From Pseudomonas entomophila (GTDB taxonomy: Bacteria > Pseudomonadota > Gammaproteobacteria > Pseudomonadales > Pseudomonadaceae): a stretch of 64,000 nucleotides of DNA. Within the stretch, counting starts at the first letter, position 1, and each line of letters starts with the position of its first letter. Position numbers and translations under genes: made by a program. Of this stretch, positions 9,083-16,029 are shown piece after piece. The notes below the pieces were generated by a model that ran no database searches, was not told the origin of the DNA, and saw only the letters and a list, made by a program, of their open reading frames with translations. Location of the stretch: the NCBI RefSeq assembly GCF_029193575.1, contig NZ_JARGCS010000006.1, forward strand, positions 30,907 to 94,906. The letters run 5' to 3'.

Positions 9083-10413
9083 GGCCGTGCCTGCGTGAAG
9101 CGGTTGGCCGGGCGTGGCAGGCCCAGGTGCTCGCGCAGGGTGTGGCCGCTGTACTCATGGCGGAACAGCCCGCGTTGCTGCAGCAAGGGGACCACGTGGT
9201 CGACGAAGGTGTCGATGGCGCCGGGGTAGTATGGGAAGAACACGTTGAAGCCGTCGCAGGCCCGGGCCTGGAACCACTGCTCGAAGGTCTCGGCGATGTC
9301 TTCGGCCGTACCGATCACCGGGTTGCCGCCGGCCAGGCGCAGGTACAACTGGCGGATGCTCAGGTTGTCGCGGCGGGCCAGTTGCAGCACTTGGTCGCGG
9401 CGGCTGCCACGCTGGCCCGCCGGGGTGTCGGGCAGTGGGCCGTCGAGGTCGTGGCCGGAAAGGTCGATGTCCTCGCCCAGGGTGTCGGCCAGCAGGCGCA
9501 GGCCCAGCACCGGGTCGATCAGCGCCTGGAACTGCTCGAACAGGGCCTGGGCCTGCTCGCGGGTGTGGCCGATGAATGGGGTAATGCCTGGGAGAATCTT
9601 GATGTGCTCCGGGTCGCGCCCCAGCGCGGCGGCACGGCCCTTGATGTCCTGGTAGAACGCCTGGGCACTGGGCAGGTCATGCTGTGAGGCGAAGATCACC
9701 TCGGCGACCCGCGCCGCCAGCGCCCGTCCCGGTTCGGAGGCGCCGGCCTGCACCAGCACCGGGTGGCCCTGGGGTGGGCGCGCCACGTTCAGCGGGCCGC
9801 GCACCGTGAAGTGCGGGCCATGGTGGTCGAGGGTGTGCAGCTTGCCGGGGTCGAAGTACTGGCCGCTGGCTTTGTCGCGCACGAAGGCATCGTCGTCCCA
9901 GCTGTCCCACAGGCCCTTGACCACATCGTGGAATTCCTCGGCGCGCTGGTAGCGGTCGGCGTGGTCGATGTGCTGCGCGCGGCCGAAGTTCCAGGCTTCG
10001 TCGGCCACCACCGAGGTCACCAGATTCCAGGCCGCGCGGCCCTTGGACAGGTGGTCGAGGGAGGCGAACTTGCGGGCGATATGGTATGGCTCGTTGTAGC
10101 TGGTGGTGGCGGTGGCGATCAGGCCGATGCGCTCGGTGACCGCCGCCAGCGCGGCCATCAGGGTCAGGGGTTCGAAGTGCTCGGCACGGGCGGTGAGGCT
10201 CAGGGCATCGAGGTGGTGCCCCCAGAGGGCGACCACGTCGGCGACGAACAGGGCGTCGAACTTGCCGCGTTCGGCGCTCTGCGCGATGGCCTTGAAATGA
10301 TCGAAATCGAGGCTGGCGTCCGCCTGGGCCAGCGGATGGCGCCAGGCGGCGACGTGGTGGCCACTGTTGGCCAGGAAGGCCCCCAGCTTGAGTTGGTCGG
10401 TGCGACGGGTCAT
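9079..10413 (-). CDS. NtaA/SnaA/DszA-family FMN-dependent monooxygenase
   Basis: 444 residues, the normal length for this family. Typical stretches are LGAFLANSGHHVAAWRHP, ERGKFDALFVAD, EPLTLMAALAAVTERIGLIATATTSYNEPYHIARKFASLDHLS and GRAAWNLVTS, all diagnostic of NtaA/DszA/ScmK-type enzymes. Members oxidise nitrilotriacetate, dibenzothiophene sulfone or S-alkylated cysteine derivatives using FMNH2 from a separate reductase. It has one Cys and two Met. It follows the TonB receptor by 57 bp containing a strong hairpin and overlaps the SurE-like gene by four bases. DszA-type C-S cleavage would fit the SfnR context. Confidence 0.82.
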   Translation of the reverse strand: MTRRTDQLKLGAFLANSGHHVAAWRHPLAQADASLDFDHFKAIAQSAERGKFDALFVADVVALWGHHLDALSLTARAEHFEPLTLMAALAAVTERIGLIATATTSYNEPYHIARKFASLDHLSKGRAAWNLVTSVVADEAWNFGRAQHIDHADRYQRAEEFHDVVKGLWDSWDDDAFVRDKASGQYFDPGKLHTLDHHGPHFTVRGPLNVARPPQGHPVLVQAGASEPGRALAARVAEVIFASQHDLPSAQAFYQDIKGRAAALGRDPEHIKILPGITPFIGHTREQAQALFEQFQALIDPVLGLRLLADTLGEDIDLSGHDLDGPLPDTPAGQRGSRRDQVLQLARRDNLSIRQLYLRLAGGNPVIGTAEDIAETFEQWFQARACDGFNVFFPYYPGAIDTFVDHVVPLLQQRGLFRHEYSGHTLREHLGLPRPANRFTQARP

Positions 10414-10435
10414 GGACGGCCTCGCATGGGCTGGG

Positions 10436-10462
10436 CCGCCCCGCCAGTGGTTGGCGGGGCGG
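10436..10462. terminator. intercistronic hairpin between receptor and monooxygenase genes
   Basis: A perfect 11-bp GC stem (CCGCCCCGCCA / TGGCGGGGCGG) with a 5-base loop lies in the 57-bp gap. There is no run of T after it on the minus strand, so it more likely attenuates or protects the receptor mRNA end than fully terminates the operon. Confidence 0.55.
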
Positions 10463-10470
10463 TGGGCGGG

Positions 10471-12906
10471 TCAGAAGGAGTAGGTCAGGCCGGTGTACCA
10501 GTAGCCGCCGGTGGTGCCGTACGGCGAGAAGTTGCCGTAGGGGAAGGCGCCGGAGGCGCTCGGCAGGTGGGTGCGCTCGGGGTAGACGTTGAACAGGTTG
10601 TTGGCCCCTGCCGTCAGGGTCAGGGCCGAGGTGACGTGGTAGTCCAGGTTCAGGTCGGTGATCCAGGTCGGCGAGAAGGTGCGGTCGAAGGCCTCCACCG
10701 TGCCGTACTGGGTGTACTCGCCGTAGCGGGTGAGGTTCAGCGCGACCTCGAACTTGTCGATGCTCCAGGTGGCGCCGAGCAGCAGCTTGGACTCCGGCAG
10801 GCCGTGCTTGAGGTTGCCCTGGCGCTGGCGGTCATAGCCACCGGTGGGGCCGAGGGCCTGCTGGGCCACGGGCGAGGCATGGATGTCGTCGATCTCGGTG
10901 GTGTTCCAGTTGAAGCCCAGGGTGTAGCGCACGCTGCCGTAGGCGCCCAGGGCCTGGCGGTAGTCGCCGACCAGGTCGACGCCACGGGTGGTGGTGTCCA
11001 GGGCGTTGGTGAAGTAGGTCACCGACTGGTTGGTCGGCAGCCCGGCGGCGGCGAGGATCGCGGCGATCTGCGGGGTGCCGCCGAGGTATCCGGTCTGGGC
11101 GATGCGGTCCTTGATCTTTATCTGGTAGGCATCGAGGGTGATGCTGGTGGCGTCGGTCGGTTGCAGGGTCAGACCCAGGCCGAAGTTGGTGGACTTTTCC
11201 GGCTTGAGGGTGCTTGCACCGAGGGCCTTGGCCACCGTCGAGTCCACGGCCACGTTGCGGTAGTCGAAGAGGTTGCCGTTGACGTTGGTCTGCGAGGTCG
11301 CGCTGTAGATCTGCTGGGCCAGCGACGGTGCGCGGAAACCGGTGCTGAAGCTGCCGCGCACGGCGAGGATCGGCGTGAGCTGGTAGCGGGTGGCGAGCTT
11401 GCCGTTGGTGGTGGTGCCGGAGCCGTCGTTGTAGTGCTCGTAGCGCCCGGCGAGGTCCACGTGCCAGTTGTCGGTGAGGTCCTGGCCGATCTCGCCGTAG
11501 CCGGCCAGGCTGGTGCGGCCTTTCTCGGCGGCGTCGGCGGGCGTGGTGCCGGCCCCGGAGATGGTGCCCGGCGGGATCGGGCTGCCGCTGGCGCCGGTGG
11601 TGAAGGGGCCGCTGGCATAGGACGCGTAGTCGCCCTTGCCGATCTTGTAGTTCTCGTAGCGCTGCTCCAGGCCCCAGGAAATCTGCGTGGGCTTGGCCAG
11701 GCCGAGGTCGAAGGCGCGGGTCAGGTCGAGGTTGTTGGTCCACTGGCTGAAGGTCTTCACGCCGGTGTCCACCGAGGTCGGCGAGTCGGGGCCGTAGCTG
11801 AGGTTGTAGGTGTGGCGCAGGGTCGCCTCGGCGTGGTCCTGGCCGTAGGTGCTGGACAGGTCGTAGTCCCAGCCGCCCACCGTGCCCTTGCCGCCGAAGG
11901 CCACCTGGAAGTCGTTCTCGATGAAGCGCAAGGTGTCTTCGATGCCCTCGGGGAACGGCGTGGCGATGCCGTCGAAGCTCGGCGGTTGGTGGAAGGCCAG
12001 CGGCTTCTCGGAATTGCGCCGGGTGTAGGTGGAGAACGAGTACAGGGTCAGCGCGTCGCTGACCGGCAACTCGGCGTTGTAGCCCAGGCTGAAGTTGCGC
12101 GCCTCGGGCAGGCCAGTGCCGTAGTAGGTGTGCTGCAGGCTGGTGTTGCCGGCGCTGTCGGTGTAGGGGGCGCTGTCCGACCGGTCGGAAACCTTCTGGT
12201 GCTTGACGTCCAGGCCCAGGTGGATGAACCCGTCGTTGGGCAGGGCCAGGCCAACGTTGCCGCTCTGGCGCCAGGTCTCGCCATCGCCGTTCTCGTAGTT
12301 CTGCCCGTAGCTGGTGGCCAGGCTGCCGCCGTGGTCGGTCTGCTTGAGGACGATGTTCACCACCCCGCCGATGGCGTCCGAGCCGTACTGCGCGGAGGCG
12401 CCGTCGCGCAGCACTTCGACGTGGTCGACCAAGGCGGTGGGGATCATGTCCAGGTCGACCGGCTGGGAGCCGGAGTTCAAGTAGGTGCCGTTGTTCAGCA
12501 GCGCGCTGTTGTGCCGGCGCTTGCCGTTGACCAAGACCAGCACCTGGTCGCCGTTCAAACCACGCAGGCTGATTGGGCGCACCACCGAGGTGGAGCCGAA
12601 GCCGGAGGAGGCGGGCTGGTTCAGCGAGGGCAGCACGCGGCTCAGGGCGCGGGTCAGGTCTGGCTGCCCGGTGGCCAGCAATTGCTTGGAGGAGATCACG
12701 TCGACGGGGGCCGGACTTTCGGCCAGGGTGCGGGCCTGGCCACGGTTGCCGACCACCACCACGGTGTCCAGCGGGTTGTCGCTCTTGGCCTCGGCAGCCA
12801 GCAGCGGGCTGCCGGCGCTGGCCGCCTCGCACAGGGCGAGGAACAGCAGGCTGTGGGCGAAGGCCTTGCGCGGTCGGCGCAGGTCGGTGAGAGGGGAAGA
12901 GATCAT
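10471..12906 (-). CDS. TonB-dependent outer-membrane receptor, sulfur-poor
   Basis: 811 residues with an N-terminal signal sequence (hydrophobic SLLFLALCEAASA) ending about residue 38. A TonB-box-like DTVVVVG is followed by the plug domain (APVDVISSKQLLA, VLVNGKRRH, VEVLRDGASAQYGSDAIGGVVNIVLK) and a 22-strand barrel ending in the aromatic WYTGLTYSF. No N-terminal signalling domain is present. The mature protein contains one Met and no Cys. It is first in the minus-strand operon, 117 bp downstream of a sigma-54-like promoter. It should import the substrate of the following enzymes. It resembles the receptor at 23766-26402 closely in plug and C-terminus. ATG 12906 was chosen; GGAG lies eleven bases upstream. 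Confidence 0.88.
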   Translation of the reverse strand: MISSPLTDLRRPRKAFAHSLLFLALCEAASAGSPLLAAEAKSDNPLDTVVVVGNRGQARTLAESPAPVDVISSKQLLATGQPDLTRALSRVLPSLNQPASSGFGSTSVVRPISLRGLNGDQVLVLVNGKRRHNSALLNNGTYLNSGSQPVDLDMIPTALVDHVEVLRDGASAQYGSDAIGGVVNIVLKQTDHGGSLATSYGQNYENGDGETWRQSGNVGLALPNDGFIHLGLDVKHQKVSDRSDSAPYTDSAGNTSLQHTYYGTGLPEARNFSLGYNAELPVSDALTLYSFSTYTRRNSEKPLAFHQPPSFDGIATPFPEGIEDTLRFIENDFQVAFGGKGTVGGWDYDLSSTYGQDHAEATLRHTYNLSYGPDSPTSVDTGVKTFSQWTNNLDLTRAFDLGLAKPTQISWGLEQRYENYKIGKGDYASYASGPFTTGASGSPIPPGTISGAGTTPADAAEKGRTSLAGYGEIGQDLTDNWHVDLAGRYEHYNDGSGTTTNGKLATRYQLTPILAVRGSFSTGFRAPSLAQQIYSATSQTNVNGNLFDYRNVAVDSTVAKALGASTLKPEKSTNFGLGLTLQPTDATSITLDAYQIKIKDRIAQTGYLGGTPQIAAILAAAGLPTNQSVTYFTNALDTTTRGVDLVGDYRQALGAYGSVRYTLGFNWNTTEIDDIHASPVAQQALGPTGGYDRQRQGNLKHGLPESKLLLGATWSIDKFEVALNLTRYGEYTQYGTVEAFDRTFSPTWITDLNLDYHVTSALTLTAGANNLFNVYPERTHLPSASGAFPYGNFSPYGTTGGYWYTGLTYSF

Positions 12907-13022
12907 GATTCGAAACGCTCCAGTAGGGTCCCCGGTTCGCGCCCTGCTGGGTGGCCAACCTTGTCGGGTTAAGTAGTGAGTACGCGGCTTGTTAGGTTTC
13001 AAGCTCTGGTGCGGCTGCCTGG

Positions 13023-13038
13023 AGCAAGGGCTGTGCCA
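13023..13038 (-). promoter_or_regulatory. sigma-54 (-24/-12) promoter for the receptor-monooxygenase operon
   Basis: On the minus strand the sequence reads TGGCACAGCCCTTGCT, matching TGGCAC-N5-TTGCW with the required GG to GC spacing. It lies about 117 bp before the receptor start. A sigma-54 activator gene is encoded 9 kb away. Confidence 0.75.
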
Positions 13039-13120
13039 TCTGTGAAAGTCTTTTGAAAACAGCGTGTTGCAAGTTTGTTGCGGGCCCGGCTGGTGTTTTT
13101 GAAGCAGCGTCCATCCAGCC

Positions 13121-13142
13121 TGCTGGTTTTTCCGCAGCCGGG
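13121..13142. repeat. 22-bp element shared with 15801-15822
   Basis: This segment centred on TTTTTCCGCAG matches 15801-15822 at 19 of 22 positions. Both copies lie between divergent sigma-54-like promoters, so they may be binding sites for the common activator or an accessory factor. Confidence 0.5.
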
Positions 13143-13149
13143 CTGGGGC

Positions 13150-13200
13150 CGCGATCGCGTCGGGATGGGCGACAACGTTGCCGGGGCGGACGCGATCGCG
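13150..13200. promoter_or_regulatory. twin CGCGATCGCG palindromes, candidate enhancer
   Basis: Two perfect copies of the 10-bp palindrome CGCGATCGCG (13150-13159 and 13191-13200) are 41 bp apart centre to centre, near four helical turns. They sit between the two divergent sigma-54-like promoters, 112 bp upstream of the minus-strand one and 38 bp upstream of the plus-strand one. The paired arrangement suits an activator acting in both directions; identity of the binding protein is inferred. Confidence 0.6.
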
Positions 13201-13237
13201 GGCACGCCTGCGCCCAGAAGGTTCGACGCGTATCGAT

Positions 13238-13253
13238 TGGCACAGGGCTTGCT
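13238..13253 (+). promoter_or_regulatory. sigma-54 (-24/-12) promoter for the peptidase gene
   Basis: TGGCACAGGGCTTGCT matches the consensus with correct spacing; the start codon is 44 bp beyond the element. It mirrors the promoter at 13023-13038 on the other strand. Confidence 0.75.
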
Positions 13254-13296
13254 CTACCCGGGGCACACCTTCGCGCGACAATCAGGACGCTTTTTC

Positions 13297-14295
13297 ATGC
13301 CTCACCCCGGACCCCGCAACCTGCTCACCGACATCCCTGGGCTTTTGGTCGGTCATGCCACCGATGAACGTGTCGCCACCGGTGTCACGGTGATCCGCAC
13401 CGAGCAACCGTGGACCGCCAGCGTCGACATCCGTGGCGGCGGCCCCGGCGGGCGAGAGTCGGCGGCATTGGAGCCGCAGAACATGGTCGGCCAATTGCAC
13501 GCCTTGGTGTTCGCCGGCGGCTCGGTGTTCGGCCTGGGCGCGGCGGACGCGGTGGCGGCGGCGCTCTCCGCCGAAGGCGTTGGGTTGCACCTGAAAGCCG
13601 GAGCGCCGGCCATCCCTATCGTTCCTGCCGCCGTACTGCACGACCTGGCCAATGAGGGCGACAAGCGCTGGGGCCTGGCGCCGCCATATCGGCACCTGGG
13701 CTTCGAGGCGCTGGCCAACTGCGCCGGCGAGTTCGCCCTGGGCGCGGTGGGTGCCGGGCGCGGGGCCATGGCCGGAGTGCTGCAAGGTGGGCTGGGCTCG
13801 GCGTCGCTGGACCTCGGTGACGGCCTGGTGGTGGCCGCGCTGGTGGTGGCCAACCCGATCGGCTCGGTGTACATGCCCGATGGCCACACCTTCTGGGCCT
13901 GGCCTTGGGAGATCGGCGGCGAGGCGGGCGGCGCACGCCCTCAGGGCGAGCAGGATTGCAGCGATCCGATGCCGGCGTTGTCGCGGCTGGATTCGATGGG
14001 GCGTCTGCAGGCCGGGGCCAACACCACGCTGGTGGTGGTGGCGAGCAACGCGCGAATGAGCACCGCCGAGTGCAAGCGGGTGGCGATCATGGGCCAGGAC
14101 GGTATTGCCATGGCGGTGCGCCCGGCGCACCTGCCGTTCGATGGCGACACGGTGTTCGCCCTGGCCGGCGGCGCGGTGGAGCTCAGTGAGGGCGCGCGGC
14201 GGCAGGTGGACATCGGGCGGATCGGCGCGGCGGCGGCCAGTTGCGTGGCCCGGGCGATTGCCCGTGGGGTGTTCGAGGCGCGGCGAGGGCGGTGA
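13297..14295 (+). CDS. P1-family (DmpA/NylC-like) N-terminal-nucleophile peptidase/amidase
   Basis: 332 residues. It carries the P1 features: TDIPGLLVGHATDE near the start, SVDIRGGGPGGRESAALEP, VFAGGSVFGLGAADAVAAAL, KAGAPAIPIVPAAVLHDL, and GANTTLVVVASNA. In this family the proenzyme cuts itself and the freed Ser/Thr becomes the nucleophile. Here the sequence N242-T243 resembles the Asn-Thr cleavage of nylon hydrolase NylC rather than the Gly-Ser of DmpA. No signal peptide is seen, so it is cytoplasmic. It could release an amine or amino acid from an imported amide. It is divergent from the receptor operon and has its own sigma-54-like promoter. Confidence 0.82.
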   Translation: MPHPGPRNLLTDIPGLLVGHATDERVATGVTVIRTEQPWTASVDIRGGGPGGRESAALEPQNMVGQLHALVFAGGSVFGLGAADAVAAALSAEGVGLHLKAGAPAIPIVPAAVLHDLANEGDKRWGLAPPYRHLGFEALANCAGEFALGAVGAGRGAMAGVLQGGLGSASLDLGDGLVVAALVVANPIGSVYMPDGHTFWAWPWEIGGEAGGARPQGEQDCSDPMPALSRLDSMGRLQAGANTTLVVVASNARMSTAECKRVAIMGQDGIAMAVRPAHLPFDGDTVFALAGGAVELSEGARRQVDIGRIGAAAASCVARAIARGVFEARRGR

Positions 14296-14344
14296 GGTGT
14301 GTGCAAGGCAATGATGGGAGGGGCCTGGGCCGGCCCAGGCGCCT

Positions 14345-15706
14345 TCAGCCCAGGATCTTGGCCACGCGCTCGCCGGCCTGGCGCGCTAGCGTCGGCAACC
14401 CCAGCGCCGCATACACCCGTTGCAAATGGCGATTGGTCGGCACGTCCCACGGGTCATAACGGCGCCGCAACTCCAGCACCTGCTGCGCGCCCACCCAATC
14501 GCCAGCGCGCAGGCGCGCATCCAGTTCGATCTGCGCGAACAGGTCGCGCTGCGCATGGCTGCCGCCGATCTCGTTCAGCCGCGGCATCGCCCCGCCGAAC
14601 AATACGAGCGCACGCTCATGCTCGCCCCGTGCATGGTGCAGCAACGCCTCGGCCAGCGGCACGGTCACCTCGGCCCAGGTCGCCCGGCTGAACGTCGGTG
14701 CCTGGTGAGCTCGCTCACGCAATGCTGCGAGCAGCCGTTCGGCCTGCGGTGCGTCGGCGCGGGCCAGGCCGTACAGGTACTGCAGGCTGAGGAGTGGCTG
14801 CACCGTGTCGCCCTGGCGTTGGCGCAGGTACGGCAGCAGCGCTTGCCAGCGTGCGCCGACATCGACCCCGGCCAGCTCCAGCCGCGCCAGCAGCGACACC
14901 GCACCCACCTGGTCCTGGGAATATTCCGGCAGGATGCCCCACACATGCCGGTCGTAGATCGCCAGCACCTGCGCGTGGTCGCCGCGCCCCAGTTGGAACA
15001 GCGCCAGGTGCCACCAGTTGTGGGTGTACATGAACGAGTTGAGCCCATCCCAGTGGTGCGTCACACCCTCCAGGAACGCGATGCCTTCCTCGATGCGCCC
15101 CTGGGTCAGCATCACATGGGCCAGGGCGTGTTGTGCCCACGGCTCGTTCGCCTGCAACGCCAGGGCCTGGCGGGCGCTGGCCTCGGCCTCTTCCAGCAGG
15201 TGGCATTGCTCGTAGGCGAACGCCAGCATGGCGTGGGCCGGGGCGATGTCGGGCGCGGCCTCGACGGCCTTCAGGCCGATGCGCAGCAGCGCGGGCCAGT
15301 TGCCACGGTTGAACTCCACGTACTGGTTGAGCTTGGCGGCGAACAGGTCGCGTGGGTACTGCGCGAGCAAGGTCTCGCTGGCGCTCAGCACCTGGTCCAG
15401 GTCATCGTCGATCCAGGCTTGCAGCAGCGCCAGGTACAGCGTCGCGCGCGGGTGTGGCTGAGGCACCTGGGCGGCGCGCAGGCGGTAGCGCTCAGCCAGC
15501 CCAGGGCCCTCGGGCGACTCGCTGAACATCATCAGGATGCCCGCCAGGGCGTTGCTCAGCGCCGAGCCGGGGTGGCGGTCGGCGCTGGCCAGGATCGCCT
15601 CGGCGCGGGGGTGGTAGCCGAGAAAGCCCGAGACGAAATCGTCCAGGGCCTGGCGGGCGTCGAGGGTGTCGGTGTCGAGGGGGTTGCCCAGGTAGTCCAG
15701 TGACAT
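14345..15706 (-). CDS. TPR-repeat protein (TTC38-like)
   Basis: 453 residues starting MSLDYLGNPLDTD; a 14-residue longer start has no ribosome site. It is helical throughout with tetratricopeptide-like pairs, for example NWPALLRIGLKAVEAAPDIAPAHAMLAFAYEQ, EAEASARQALALQANEPWAQHALAHVMLTQGRIEEG and the aromatic block NSFMYTHNWWHLALFQLGRGDHAQVLAIYD, which is characteristic of TTC38-like proteins. Function is unknown for this bacterial family; enzymes are not excluded. A sigma-54-like promoter 38 bp upstream of the start ties it to the island, and it is divergent from the ABC transporter operon. Confidence 0.75.
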   Translation of the reverse strand: MSLDYLGNPLDTDTLDARQALDDFVSGFLGYHPRAEAILASADRHPGSALSNALAGILMMFSESPEGPGLAERYRLRAAQVPQPHPRATLYLALLQAWIDDDLDQVLSASETLLAQYPRDLFAAKLNQYVEFNRGNWPALLRIGLKAVEAAPDIAPAHAMLAFAYEQCHLLEEAEASARQALALQANEPWAQHALAHVMLTQGRIEEGIAFLEGVTHHWDGLNSFMYTHNWWHLALFQLGRGDHAQVLAIYDRHVWGILPEYSQDQVGAVSLLARLELAGVDVGARWQALLPYLRQRQGDTVQPLLSLQYLYGLARADAPQAERLLAALRERAHQAPTFSRATWAEVTVPLAEALLHHARGEHERALVLFGGAMPRLNEIGGSHAQRDLFAQIELDARLRAGDWVGAQQVLELRRRYDPWDVPTNRHLQRVYAALGLPTLARQAGERVAKILG

Positions 15707-15743
15707 GCGGTCGGTTCCGATGGTTCGTCGATCAAGCATGCAG

Positions 15744-15759
15744 GGCAAAGGTTGTGCCA
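15744..15759 (-). promoter_or_regulatory. sigma-54 (-24/-12) promoter for the TPR gene
   Basis: The minus strand reads TGGCACAACCTTTGCC, matching TGGCAC-N5-TTGC with the correct GG/GC spacing, 38 bp from the start codon. Confidence 0.65.
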
Positions 15760-15800
15760 GGCGCGTAGCGCGCGGATGGCGGGGAGTGGGGCAGTGCCGC

Positions 15801-15822
15801 TGTTGCTTTTTCCGCAGACGGG
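15801..15822. repeat. second copy of the 22-bp element (see 13121-13142)
   Basis: Centred on TTTTTCCGCAG, it differs at three of 22 positions from the first copy. It lies 41 bp upstream of the TPR promoter and about 160 bp upstream of the transporter promoter. Confidence 0.5.
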
Positions 15823-15861
15823 GGCGTGGGGTGTGGATTTTTCACCAGTGGGCGGAGGCCA

Positions 15862-15974
15862 CGTTGCGGCCCCTCGCGGCGCAAGGGCGCTCCCACAGCG
15901 CCTGTCCCCCAGCGTACAAGCGTGGCCGTGCGTGGTCCCTGTGGGAGCGGCCTTGCGCCGCGAGGGGCGCAACG
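15862..15974. repeat. 35-bp inverted repeat (REP-like) in the divergent intergenic region
   Basis: Arms 15862-15897 and 15940-15974 are nearly exact inverse copies (one indel, one mismatch) separated by 42 bp, ending in the CTCCCACA / TGTGGGAG typical of P. putida intergenic repeats. It occupies most of the 323-bp space between TPR gene and transporter; apart from this, the 22-bp element and the promoters nothing else is seen there. Confidence 0.75.
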
Positions 15975-15981
15975 CGCCCCG

Positions 15982-15997
15982 TGGCATACGCCTTGCT
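15982..15997 (+). promoter_or_regulatory. sigma-54 (-24/-12) promoter for the ABC transporter operon
   Basis: TGGCATACGCCTTGCT has correct spacing with one change from TGGCAC; the start codon is 33 bp downstream of it. Confidence 0.65.
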
Positions 15998-16029
15998 ATC
16001 CCCTCTGCATTCGTTGCCAAGGAGTTCCC

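Noticed and set aside
9763..12972. 1069-residue plus-strand open frame
   Set aside because: It lies opposite a clear TonB receptor and a DszA-type gene; Gly/Val/Arg-rich composition is typical of an antisense frame in GC-rich DNA.
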